A stretch of DNA of 64,000 nt, taken from NCBI RefSeq assembly GCF_004364245.1, contig NZ_SOAV01000002.1, positions 720,599 to 784,598 on the forward strand, in the 5' to 3' direction. The notes beneath the pieces were generated by a model. That model was not told the DNA's origin, ran no database searches, and saw only the letters and a list, made by a program, of their open reading frames with translations. This stretch comes from Streptomyces sp. BK208 (GTDB lineage: Bacteria; Actinomycetota; Actinomycetes; Streptomycetales; Streptomycetaceae). Both the position numbers and the translations under genes were made by a program. Numbering within the stretch: position 1 is the stretch's first letter; the number at the start of each line of letters is the position of its first letter. This document shows positions 43,870 to 56,889 of the stretch, one piece after another.

Positions 43870-44451
43870 TTGATCAGCCTGACCGTGACGGCGCTCGTCT
43901 TCGGTGTCGTCTTCCTCGCCGAACTGCCGGACAAGACCGCCCTCGCCGGCCTCGTCCTCGGCACCCGCTATCGCGCCTCGTACGTCTTCGCGGGCGTGGC
44001 CGCCGCCTTCCTGCTGCACGTAGTGCTCGCCGTCGCGGCCGGCAGCGTGCTGACCCTGCTGCCCCAGCAGATCGTCCACGCGGTGACCGGGGTGCTGTTC
44101 CTGGGCGGCGCCGCCGTGCTGCTGATGAAGAAGGACGACGACGACGAGGAGATCCGCAAGCCGGAGGACCAGTCCTTCTGGAAGGTCGCCGGGGCCGGGT
44201 TCATGCTCATCCTGGTCGCCGAGTTCGGTGACCTGACGCAGATCATGACGGCCAACCTCGCCGCCCGCTACGACGATCCGCTCTCCGTCGGCCTCGGTGC
44301 GGTGCTCGCGCTGTGGGCGGTGGCCGGGCTCGGCATCGTCGGCGGAAAGGCGCTGATGAAGCGGGTGCCGCTGGGGCTGATCACGAAGATCGCCGCGGTG
44401 CTCATGCTGGGCCTCGGCGTGTGGAGCCTGTGGGAGGCGATCGCCGGCTGA
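43870..44451 (+). CDS. GDT1/TMEM165 (UPF0016) family Mn2+/Ca2+ transporter
   Basis: 193 aa, six predicted helices in two repeats. Each repeat has the acidic transport motif: FLAELPDKTALAGLVLG and LVAEFGDLTQIMTANL (E-x-G/P-D-K/L-T). A central Asp/Glu-rich loop (KKDDDDEEIRK) is cytoplasmic. By family and by the Mn riboswitch upstream, it should export manganese. The TTG start at 43870 follows GAGGAA. Conventional counterparts in this window are not related to the TerC/DUF475 protein. Confidence 0.92.
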   Translation: MISLTVTALVFGVVFLAELPDKTALAGLVLGTRYRASYVFAGVAAAFLLHVVLAVAAGSVLTLLPQQIVHAVTGVLFLGGAAVLLMKKDDDDEEIRKPEDQSFWKVAGAGFMLILVAEFGDLTQIMTANLAARYDDPLSVGLGAVLALWAVAGLGIVGGKALMKRVPLGLITKIAAVLMLGLGVWSLWEAIAG

Positions 44452-44462
44452 GCGGCGGCAGG

Positions 44463-44550
44463 CCGGGGTCCGGCGGGGTCCGGCGGGGTCCGGCGGGGTC
44501 CGGCCGGCCGGGGTCCGGCGGGGTCCGGTGGCGCGATCCCCGGTCTTTTT
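44463..44550 (+). repeat. Ten-base tandem repeat and terminator after the GDT1 gene
   Basis: The unit CGGCGGGGTC and close variants repeat about six times from 44465 to 44528. CCGGGG within it can pair with CCCCGG at 44538-44543, followed by six T residues, forming the transporter's terminator. Confidence 0.7.
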
Positions 44551-44593
44551 TGTACCGTGGATGAACAAAGTGGCTCCCGCCCGCTCTCCCTGA

Positions 44594-49177
<4,584 letters not shown>

Positions 49178-49205
49178 CCCTCCCCCCGGACCCTCGCCGA
49201 TCGGC

Positions 49206-49706
49206 TCAGGCCGCCGGGTGCAGCTGCTTGACGAACCAGTGCTCGGCGTACGGACTGTCGTTGTGCGCCTCGGTCTCGGTGTAGCCGAGGCGCGCGTACA
49301 GGCGACGGGCCTCGACGAGGTCGCCGCGCGTGTCGAGGACCATGCGCTCTGCCCCGAGTGTGCGGGCCGCGTCCTCGGCCGCCCGCACGAGCAGCGCGGC
49401 GCCGCCCCGGCCGCGCATCCCGCCGTACAGGAACACCCGGGTCAGCTCGGCGGTGGTGCCGTCCAGCAGCCGCACACCCGACGTGCCGGCCGGGGCACCG
49501 TCGCAGCGCGCGACCAGCAGTGCTCCCCGGGGTGGGGCGAGGTCGGCGCCGGACTGCGCGGCGATCTCCCGTTCCAGCTCGTCGGGGTCCGTGGTGTGCC
49601 CCTCGTGCAGCTGGTACCAGCGGTCGCTCACCTCCGTGTAGTACGCGCGCCACAGGGCGGCTGCCACGGGGGAGTCGTGCGGTTCCGGGTCGACGGTCCA
49701 GGTCAT
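49206..49706 (-). CDS. GNAT acetyltransferase
   Basis: 166 aa. GGMRGRGGAALLVRAAEDAARTLG is the acetyl-CoA loop, followed by VLDTRGDLVEARRLYARLGYTE. Start at 49706 (MTWTVDPEP) chosen; an ATG three codons upstream at 49715 is equally possible, neither with a strong ribosome site. Substrate unknown. It converges on the preceding efflux gene. Confidence 0.82.
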   Translation of the reverse strand: MTWTVDPEPHDSPVAAALWRAYYTEVSDRWYQLHEGHTTDPDELEREIAAQSGADLAPPRGALLVARCDGAPAGTSGVRLLDGTTAELTRVFLYGGMRGRGGAALLVRAAEDAARTLGAERMVLDTRGDLVEARRLYARLGYTETEAHNDSPYAEHWFVKQLHPAA

Positions 49707-49871
49707 GACCCGCATTGTCGGCGGGCGACCCGGACACCGTGCAAGCGGATTTTCCCACCGGTGGGCCGTCGGCGCACGCCGTGCGCCGTTTGAGCGCGGC
49801 TTCGGCGGCAACACGAACCGCGAACCGGCCCGCTCGGAGAGCCGGCAGGCTGAAAAACCCGGAAGGCACTC

Positions 49872-50543
49872 ATGTCCACAGGCGTGATCATCGCTTTGAT
49901 CGTGATCGTGGCGGTCGTGCTCGTCGTCGCGGCCGTCCTTGCCCTGCGCGCACGGGGCCCCCAGCACGGCGGGAGCCTGAAGCGGCGCTTCGGGCCCGAG
50001 TACGACCTGGCCGTGGCGCGGCACGACGGCGACACCAAGGCCGCCGAACGCGAACTGACCGAACGGGTGCGGCGGCACGGGTCGCTGCACGTCCGGCCGC
50101 TGGAGCCCGCCGAGCGCGAGCGCTTCGAGGCGCGCTGGACCGCGGCCCAGGAGCGTTTCGTCGACTCCCCGCGCGAGGCGGTCGGCGAGGCGGACCGGCT
50201 GATCGCGGAACTCGCCGGCGCCCGGGGCTTCCCGGACGGCGGGCAGTACGAGGAACAGCTCACGGCGCTGTCCGTGCACCACGCCCACCACGTCGAGGGT
50301 TACCGCCGTGTGCACCGCGTGACGCACACGCGCGTGGACGTCGCCCGTGACGGCGGCGCGGACACGGAGGAGATGCGTGAGTCCATGGTCGAGGCCCGCG
50401 CGCTGTTCGAGGCCCTGATGCGTCCGTCCCGCCACGAAGGCGGCGACCGGCAGCGGACCGGCACGGAGGCCGAACGGTCGGCACCCGCGGCCCGCGCGTC
50501 CCACACGTTGTCGTTCGGCAAGCGCCGGCCGAAGGAGAGCTGA
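49872..50543 (+). CDS. Membrane-anchored hypothetical protein, paired with next gene
   Basis: 223 aa. A single N-terminal helix (VIIALIVIVAVVLVVAAVLALRA) is followed by a charged cytoplasmic or external domain containing HGSLHVRPLEPAERERFEARW and RFVDSPREAVGEADRLIAEL. The last segment is found again, altered, in the next gene's C-terminus, so they are related. ATG 49872 with GGAAGG upstream. The two genes are five bases apart. Function unknown. Confidence 0.78.
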   Translation: MSTGVIIALIVIVAVVLVVAAVLALRARGPQHGGSLKRRFGPEYDLAVARHDGDTKAAERELTERVRRHGSLHVRPLEPAERERFEARWTAAQERFVDSPREAVGEADRLIAELAGARGFPDGGQYEEQLTALSVHHAHHVEGYRRVHRVTHTRVDVARDGGADTEEMRESMVEARALFEALMRPSRHEGGDRQRTGTEAERSAPAARASHTLSFGKRRPKES

Positions 50544-50547
50544 GACA

Positions 50548-51288
50548 ATGTCAGATCTGACAGGCAAGCGACGCGGCACCGCCGCGGACCCCGGCACCCC
50601 CGCAGAGCGCGGCACCGCCGCGGACCCCGGCACCCCCGCAGAGCGCGGCACCCGCACGAGTGCCGAAGCCGTACCCGGAGACGGTGCCGACCTGGGCGCC
50701 ACCACCGGACCCGGCACCCGCACGAACCCCGACGCCGTACCCGGCAGCGGTGCGGTCCCCGGGAGCGGTACCGGGCACGGCAGCGCTACCGGCATCGGCA
50801 CCGACGCAATCGGCACCGACGCCGGACACGGCACCGCGGGCGGCGTCCGGCCCGACGCCGGACCCCGCACCCCGGCCGAGCCGCGTACCGACGCCGGGCC
50901 CGGCACAGGGGCCGGTTCCGGTGAAGCTGCCGACCCCCGTGCCGCCGCCACCCCGGCGAGCGCCGCGGCGACGGCGACCCCGGCGAGCGCTTCCGGGGCG
51001 GACCGGCCGCTGCTGCCGTCCGGCGAGTCCGACCGGCTCGGTGAGCGGCTGCACCACGCGGTGGCCGGGTTCATCGACGCGCCCCGCGTCTCCGTCGAGG
51101 AGGCCGACCGCGTCCTGGAGGAGCTCACCGCCCGCTTCACGGACGCGGTGACACAGCGCCGCCGGACCCTGCGCACCTCCTGGCAGGAGGACGGTGAGGG
51201 CGGCGGCGCGCCGACCGCGGACACCGAGCAACTCCGCCTCGCCCTGCGGGACTACCGCGAGCTGGCGGACCGTCTGATGCACATCTGA
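50548..51288 (+). CDS. Hypothetical protein with Gly/Thr/Pro repeat N-terminus
   Basis: 246 aa. The first 140 residues are low-complexity, including an exact repeat of about 13 residues (GTAADPGTPAERG twice). The C-terminal 90 residues (GFIDAPRVSVEEADRVLEELTARF) resemble the motif in the upstream gene. No membrane helix or catalytic motif is visible. It is probably part of a two-gene operon. Function unknown. Confidence 0.72.
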   Translation: MSDLTGKRRGTAADPGTPAERGTAADPGTPAERGTRTSAEAVPGDGADLGATTGPGTRTNPDAVPGSGAVPGSGTGHGSATGIGTDAIGTDAGHGTAGGVRPDAGPRTPAEPRTDAGPGTGAGSGEAADPRAAATPASAAATATPASASGADRPLLPSGESDRLGERLHHAVAGFIDAPRVSVEEADRVLEELTARFTDAVTQRRRTLRTSWQEDGEGGGAPTADTEQLRLALRDYRELADRLMHI

Positions 51289-51298
51289 ACGACCGGCG

Positions 51299-51706
51299 TC
51301 ACCGCTCCGCCCGGCTCTCCCGCCACTGCCGTACGACCTCTTCGACGTCGTAGGGCTTCAGACCCAGCGGGGGGCCGGGCGGCGGCTTGAACATGACGTC
51401 GCGGATCTTGACGTTGATCTCCTCGACGATGCGCCGGACCACCCGCTCCGACGGGGCTCCCGCCGCCGCCTCCAGGGCGTCCTCCGCCTCCTTGCGCAGG
51501 GCCAGCGTGGGCGGCAGTACGGAGAAGCCCTCGCGGGCCATCTTCCGCTTGACCCACCACAGTTCGTCGTAGGTGCTGTCCACCTCGCCGGGCAGGGGCT
51601 TGCCCGCGCCGGGCAGGTCGGCGAACTCACCGCGCGCGTCCGCGTCCCGAATCTGCTTGTCGACCCAGGACTCGAACTCGACGCCGGGTGGCTTTCGCTC
51701 GGTCAT
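51299..51706 (-). CDS. DUF1992 (DnaJ-homologue C28-like) protein
   Basis: 135 aa. FESWVDKQIRDADARGEFADLPGAGKPLPG is the DUF1992 signature, followed by YDELWWVKRKMAREGFSVLPPTLALRKE. It occurs in bacteria and in the human DNAJC28 C-terminal region, without a defined biochemical role. No J domain is present. It converges on the preceding hypothetical gene, 10 bases apart. Confidence 0.87.
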   Translation of the reverse strand: MTERKPPGVEFESWVDKQIRDADARGEFADLPGAGKPLPGEVDSTYDELWWVKRKMAREGFSVLPPTLALRKEAEDALEAAAGAPSERVVRRIVEEINVKIRDVMFKPPPGPPLGLKPYDVEEVVRQWRESRAER

Positions 51707-51823
51707 GACCCCATTGTGCCGGACACCGCACCACCGGTCGATCTATCATGCGGCGGCGACAGTCCGACGAGGGACGACGCGACCGGCCGACGACGGACGT
51801 CTCGGGGACCCGAAGGAGCGCAC

Positions 51824-52200
51824 GTGCTCGAACTCACCATGGCCGCCGTCACCGCGGCCGACGCGGGTGCCACGGCCGGTATGCAGATGGCCGAGGCGCC
51901 CAGCGAACCGGACGCGGTGCTGCGGGTGGGCCGGGACAGGTCCGTGTGCCGGCTGGTGACGCCGGACGACTGGCTCTTCGTCTCCCGGGTCCACCTGGAG
52001 TTCCGCTGCGGGACCGACGGCACCTGGCGGCTGACCTGGCTGCGCGGCTCACAGCAGGAGCCCTCCAGCGAGGTCCGGCTGACCGTCGGGGGACACCCGC
52101 AGTCCCTGCGGTACGGCGGCACCGTGCCGCTGCCCAGGGGCGGCAGCGGCGAGGTCGTGGTCCAGGACCGCGCGGAGCCGCGCAGCGTCAACGTCGGCTT

Positions 52201-52216
<16 letters not shown>
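51824..52216 (+). CDS. Small FHA-like domain protein
   Basis: 130 aa. LRVGRDRSVCRLVTPDDWLFVSRVHLEFRC has the FHA core Gly-Arg and Ser-Arg-x-His phosphothreonine-binding signature, followed by beta-rich LTVGGHPQSLRYGGTVPL. The whole protein is the domain. It would bind a Ser/Thr-phosphorylated partner. GTG 51824 with AAGGAG seven bases upstream. Its 3' end overlaps the convergent GNAT gene by 16 bases. Confidence 0.8.
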
Positions 52217-52836
<620 letters not shown>

Positions 52837-52854
52837 CCCGGCAGTCTGACAGGG

Positions 52855-52997
52855 TCTCAGCGGTCCCGGGGCCAGGCAGGGCCTCAGCCGTCCCCGGCGG
52901 TCCCGGGAGTCCGGCCGGGCTTCAGCCGTCCTCAGCCGTCCGGGGAGTCCGGCAGGGCCTCAGCCGTCCTCGGCGGTCCCGGGAGTCCGGCAGGGCC
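52855..52997. repeat. 38-base tandem repeat beside the MHS transporter 3' end
   Basis: Copies start near 52882, 52920 and 52958, each 38 bases long with small changes, after a partial copy from about 52855. The array reaches the transporter's stop codon region; CCTCAGC at the stop matches the start of each unit. Confidence 0.85.
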
Positions 52998-54383
52998 TCA
53001 GCGCTTCTCCACCGCGGGTGCCGAACCCGGCAGCGGCCGCCCGGCCGACTCCGTCATGAACCACACCGCCACGCCGCCGACCACGGCCGCGGCCATCATG
53101 TAGTAGGCGGGCATCATCATGTTGCCCGTCGCTCCGATCAGCGCCGTCACCACGAGCGGCGTCGTCCCGCCGAACAGGGACACCGAGACGTTGAAGCCGA
53201 TCGACAGCGATCCGTAGCGCACCCGCGTCGGGAACAGCGCCGGCAGCGCGGACGGCATCGACGCCGTGAAGCAGACCAGCAGCATGCCCAGCGCGCCCAT
53301 GCCCAGGGCCACCGCGAGCAGGCTGCCCTCGCGGATCAGCAGCAGCGCCGGGACCGACAGCAGCAGGAAGCCCGCGCAGCCCGCCGCGATCACCGGCCGG
53401 CGCCCGACCCGGTCGGTCAGCGCGCCCGCGAACGGCTGGACGATCATCATCAGCGCCATCACCGCCAGCACCACCAGCAGCCCGTGCGTCTCGTCGTACT
53501 TCAGCTCGCTGGTCAGGTAGCTCGGCATGTACGACAGCAGCATGTAGTCGGTGACGTTGAAGACCAGCACCAGGCCGACACAGAGCAGCAGTGCCCGCCA
53601 CTGGCCCGTGACCATCTCCCGCAGCGGCACCTTGCGCCGCGTCGCCTCGGCCTTCTCCACCTCGGCCGCGAACGCCGGGGTCTCCTCCAGGCGCATCCGC
53701 AGGTACAGGCCGACGATGCCCATCGGGCCGGCGATCAGGAACGGGATGCGCCAGCCCCAGGACGTCAGGTCGCCGTCCGACAGCAGCGCCGTCATCAGCG
53801 TCACCAGACCGGCGCCGCCGATGTACCCGGCGAGCGTGCCGAACTCCAGCCAGCTGCCGAGGAACCCGCGCCGCCTGTCCGGCGCGTACTCGGCGATGAA
53901 GGTGGACGCGCCCGCGTACTCGCCGCCGGTGGAGAAGCCCTGTACCAGCCGCGCGGCCAGCAGCAGCACCGGCGCCCAGACCCCGATCGTCGCGTACGAC
54001 GGGATCAGCCCGATGGCGAACGTGCCGGCCGCCATCATGATCATCGTCACGGCGAGCACCTTCTGCCGCCCGACCCGGTCCCCGAGCGGCCCGAAGACCA
54101 CGCCTCCCAAGGGGCGGACCAGGAACGCGGCGGCGAACGCGCCGAAGGTGGAGAGCAGCTGCGCGGTCGGGTTGCCCGACGGGAAGAAGACCTTGCCCAG
54201 CGTCACGGCGATGTAGCTGTAGACGCCGAAGTCGAACCACTCCATCGCGTTGCCCAGCGCCGCCGCCTTGACGGCACGCCGTACGAGCGCGGGATCGGTG
54301 GCGGTGGGCGCGCCGGCGGCACGCGGGACGGTGGCGGGGCTCGTACGGGTCAAAGGGGCGGTGGCGACGGGGACGGCCGACAA
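52998..54383 (-). CDS. MHS-family (proline/betaine-type) MFS symporter
   Basis: 461 aa with about 12 helices. AALGNAMEWFDFGVYSYIAVTLGKVFFP is the MHS N-terminal signature, followed by GPLGDRVGRQKVL (motif A), FSTGGEYAGASTFIAEYAPDRRRGFLGSWLEFG and ALTDRVGRRP. Members take up compatible solutes or organic acids with protons; the substrate is unknown. The start is uncertain: TTG 54383 is preferred because upstream codons look unlike coding and AGGCGAG lies just before it; an in-frame GTG at 54446 exists. Confidence 0.85.
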   Translation of the reverse strand: MSAVPVATAPLTRTSPATVPRAAGAPTATDPALVRRAVKAAALGNAMEWFDFGVYSYIAVTLGKVFFPSGNPTAQLLSTFGAFAAAFLVRPLGGVVFGPLGDRVGRQKVLAVTMIMMAAGTFAIGLIPSYATIGVWAPVLLLAARLVQGFSTGGEYAGASTFIAEYAPDRRRGFLGSWLEFGTLAGYIGGAGLVTLMTALLSDGDLTSWGWRIPFLIAGPMGIVGLYLRMRLEETPAFAAEVEKAEATRRKVPLREMVTGQWRALLLCVGLVLVFNVTDYMLLSYMPSYLTSELKYDETHGLLVVLAVMALMMIVQPFAGALTDRVGRRPVIAAGCAGFLLLSVPALLLIREGSLLAVALGMGALGMLLVCFTASMPSALPALFPTRVRYGSLSIGFNVSVSLFGGTTPLVVTALIGATGNMMMPAYYMMAAAVVGGVAVWFMTESAGRPLPGSAPAVEKR

Positions 54384-54792
54384 AACTACGCTCGCCTGCT
54401 TTCGACGGGGACAAGGGACAAGGGCGGGGGACGCCACGGCCCGCACGGCGGCGCTGTCGCCGGGCCGGAAAGAGCCCGCGGCAATCGGCCACGGGCTGAA
54501 AAGCGACCATAGGCGCTGATGCGCCGCTTACGCCCGGTATGCTTTTCGTTGCACTCTGCACCGAAAAGGCGTACACGCAGGGGACATACCCGGTCCGCGC
54601 GCCGTTCCCGCAGCCGCGAGCTGTGATCCTTCTCGCTCTTCGGCACGAAAAGCGGGCGGCTGTCAGGTTGAGTGGGGGGCGCTCGCGTCTTCCTCCGGAG
54701 GCAGTGCGAGCCTCATAGGGTTCGCAAGAGCGACACATCGCGTACACGAACGCGGTACGTACGGTACGAACGGGGCGGGAGGCCGACGAGGC
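54384..54792. other. Divergent promoter region
   Basis: About 408 bases between the MHS transporter and GT87-PAP2 genes. It is AT-richer than its surroundings, with TACGTACGGTACGAAC near 54755. No gene or clear riboswitch is visible. Confidence 0.45.
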
Positions 54793-56889
54793 GTGGCGAA
54801 TGCGGAGCACGGTGGGCGACCGGTGGAGACCTTCGGACCCTCGGCCGCCGACGCGACCAGAGCACGGCTGCGCGTCGCACGCCTCGGCCTGTGGCTGATC
54901 GCCGCCGTCCTGGCCGTACGACAGGTGGCCGCGGTCCTCGGCACCCCGCGCGGGGAACGCCTGACGGATCTGGAGACCTGGGTCGGGGAGCACGGCGTCC
55001 TGCACGTGGAGGGGTCGCTCTACGACTCCACGCAGTTCACCGGCACCCCGTTCGTCGGTCTCGTCCTCAAACCCTTCACCCGCGCCGCCGAGCAGGCCCT
55101 CGGCTGGGGCTGGACCTTCGGTTCGCTGCTGCTGGTCGTCGCCCTCGGCCTGGTCGCCGCCCGCGCCCTGCCCCAGCCGGTCGGTCGCCGTACGGCGCTG
55201 CTGGCCGCGCCGGTCGCCATCAGCCTGCTGATGCTGTCGCTCCCGGTGCGCAACGCCTTCTGGCTCGGCCAGACCAGCATCATCCCGGTCCTCCTCGTCC
55301 TGCTGGGCTGCTTCGCCGTACGCGGAGCCCGGGGCGACCGGGTGGGCGGCGTACTCATCGGCGTCGCCGCCGCCTTCCAGCCGACCGTGCTGCTCTTCGT
55401 CCCCCTGCTGTGGTTCACCGACCGCAGACGCGCCGCGGTGTCGACCGGGCTCACCTTCCTCGCCTGCACCGCCGTCGCCTGGGCGGCCATGGCGCAGGAC
55501 TCCTACACGTACTGGGTGCACCACATGGCCGGGGTCGGCCTGGGCGGCGAGGCCGACGACCTCGCCAACCAGTCGCTGCACGGCGTCCTGCTGCGCCTCG
55601 GCCTGAACGGCCCCCTGGAGATCGCCCTCTTCCTGCTGCTGGGCGCCGCCGTCGCCGTGCTCGCCCTGCGCCGCGCCGTGCGCTACGCCCGTGACGGCCA
55701 GCTCCTGCTCGCGGTCGCCGTCACCGGCTGCGCGGCCGTGGCGGTCTCCCCGGCCACCTGGCAGCACCAGCTGCTGTGGGTGCTGCCCGCGGTCGTCGGC
55801 CGGGTCGGCAAGCGGGCCTCCGACCGGTACGTGTGGCCGGTCGCCGTCGTCCTGGTGATGACGCTGCCCGCGAAGATGATGCTGCCGAACATGTCGGCCC
55901 TGTACCCGCTGCGGGACAACGTCGTCCTGCTCGCCGCGCTGGCCGCCGCCGTCGCCGTGCCCTTCCTGCCGCGCACCTCGCCGTACTTCGCGACGCCGGT
56001 CCCGACGGCCTACGCGCAGCCGGTCCCCACCCGCTTCAAGCACGTCCCGCTGCTGCCGTTCCTGCGCCGGGTCCTCACCCGGCCCAACCTCCTGCTCGAA
56101 CTGCTCCTCATCCGGGTCACCTACGCCGCCTACTCCCAGGTCCGCCTGGCGGCGACCGGCGGCAGCAACTCGGCGGGCCGGGCGCGGGCCGAGGAGCACG
56201 GCACGCAGATCCTCGATGTCGAGCGCTTCCTGCACATCGACATCGAGCACGCGATCAACCACGCGGTGGTCGGGGTCGGCTGGCTGCGGGACTTCTTCGA
56301 CTTCTACTACACGTCGTTCCACTTCGTCGTCCCGCTGACCGTCCTCGGCGTCCTGTACTGGCGCCGCCCGGTGGACTACCGCTGGGCCCGCGCCTCCCTG
56401 GGCTTCGCCACGCTGCTCGCCCTGGTCGGCTTCTGGCTCTACCCGCTGGCCCCGCCAAGGCTGATGCCGGGGCTCGGCATCATCGACACGGTGCACGGCG
56501 CGCAGGACTTCACGAAGCCGGACTACGGCACCCTGACCCACCTCACCAACCAGTACGCGGCGATGCCGTCGCTGCACTTCGGCTGGTCGCTGTGGTGCGG
56601 GGTGGTGATCGCGCTCATCGCGCCGAAGATGTGGATGAAGGCCCTCGGCCTGCTGCACCCGCTCTTCACCGTCTCGGCGATCGTCGCGACCGGCAACCAC
56701 TGGGTCCTGGACGCGGTGGGCGGCGCACTCGTCGTCGGCGGGGGCTTCGGGCTGACGTACCTGTTCCAGGGGCCCCGGGCCCGGACGGTGACGGCCGCTG
56801 CACAGACGCCGGCCGCTCCTCCACGTCCCGCGGCCGACGAGGTCAGCAGCGGTCCGGCATCGTCGGCGAAGGAAGGTACGCCGAGCTGA
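54793..56889 (+). CDS. Fusion of GT87-type glycosyltransferase and PAP2-type phosphatase
   Basis: 698 aa. Residues about 20-400 are a multi-spanning DUF2029/GT87 domain: an extracytoplasmic YDSTQFTGTPFVGLVLKPF loop, LPVRNAFWLGQTSIIPVLLVLLG and AAFQPTVLLFVPLLWFT, as in mannosyl/arabinosyl transferases using polyprenyl donors. Residues about 440-680 are a PAP2/AUR1-like domain with RAEEHGTQILDVERFLHIDIE, AMPSLHFGWSLW and ATGNHWVLDAVGG. GTG 54793 with GGGAGG upstream. It overlaps the 3' end of the next gene. It may release and transfer a lipid-linked sugar or inositol phosphate. Confidence 0.83.
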   Translation: MANAEHGGRPVETFGPSAADATRARLRVARLGLWLIAAVLAVRQVAAVLGTPRGERLTDLETWVGEHGVLHVEGSLYDSTQFTGTPFVGLVLKPFTRAAEQALGWGWTFGSLLLVVALGLVAARALPQPVGRRTALLAAPVAISLLMLSLPVRNAFWLGQTSIIPVLLVLLGCFAVRGARGDRVGGVLIGVAAAFQPTVLLFVPLLWFTDRRRAAVSTGLTFLACTAVAWAAMAQDSYTYWVHHMAGVGLGGEADDLANQSLHGVLLRLGLNGPLEIALFLLLGAAVAVLALRRAVRYARDGQLLLAVAVTGCAAVAVSPATWQHQLLWVLPAVVGRVGKRASDRYVWPVAVVLVMTLPAKMMLPNMSALYPLRDNVVLLAALAAAVAVPFLPRTSPYFATPVPTAYAQPVPTRFKHVPLLPFLRRVLTRPNLLLELLLIRVTYAAYSQVRLAATGGSNSAGRARAEEHGTQILDVERFLHIDIEHAINHAVVGVGWLRDFFDFYYTSFHFVVPLTVLGVLYWRRPVDYRWARASLGFATLLALVGFWLYPLAPPRLMPGLGIIDTVHGAQDFTKPDYGTLTHLTNQYAAMPSLHFGWSLWCGVVIALIAPKMWMKALGLLHPLFTVSAIVATGNHWVLDAVGGALVVGGGFGLTYLFQGPRARTVTAAAQTPAAPPRPAADEVSSGPASSAKEGTPS

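Noticed and set aside
44465..44530. CRISPR-like array
   Set aside because: The repeats are contiguous ten-base units without unique spacers and no cas genes are present.
52960..56700. A 1246-residue leftward frame opposite the MHS and GT87 genes
   Set aside because: It is composed of His/Arg/Gly-rich low-complexity sequence typical of antisense frames in high-GC DNA.
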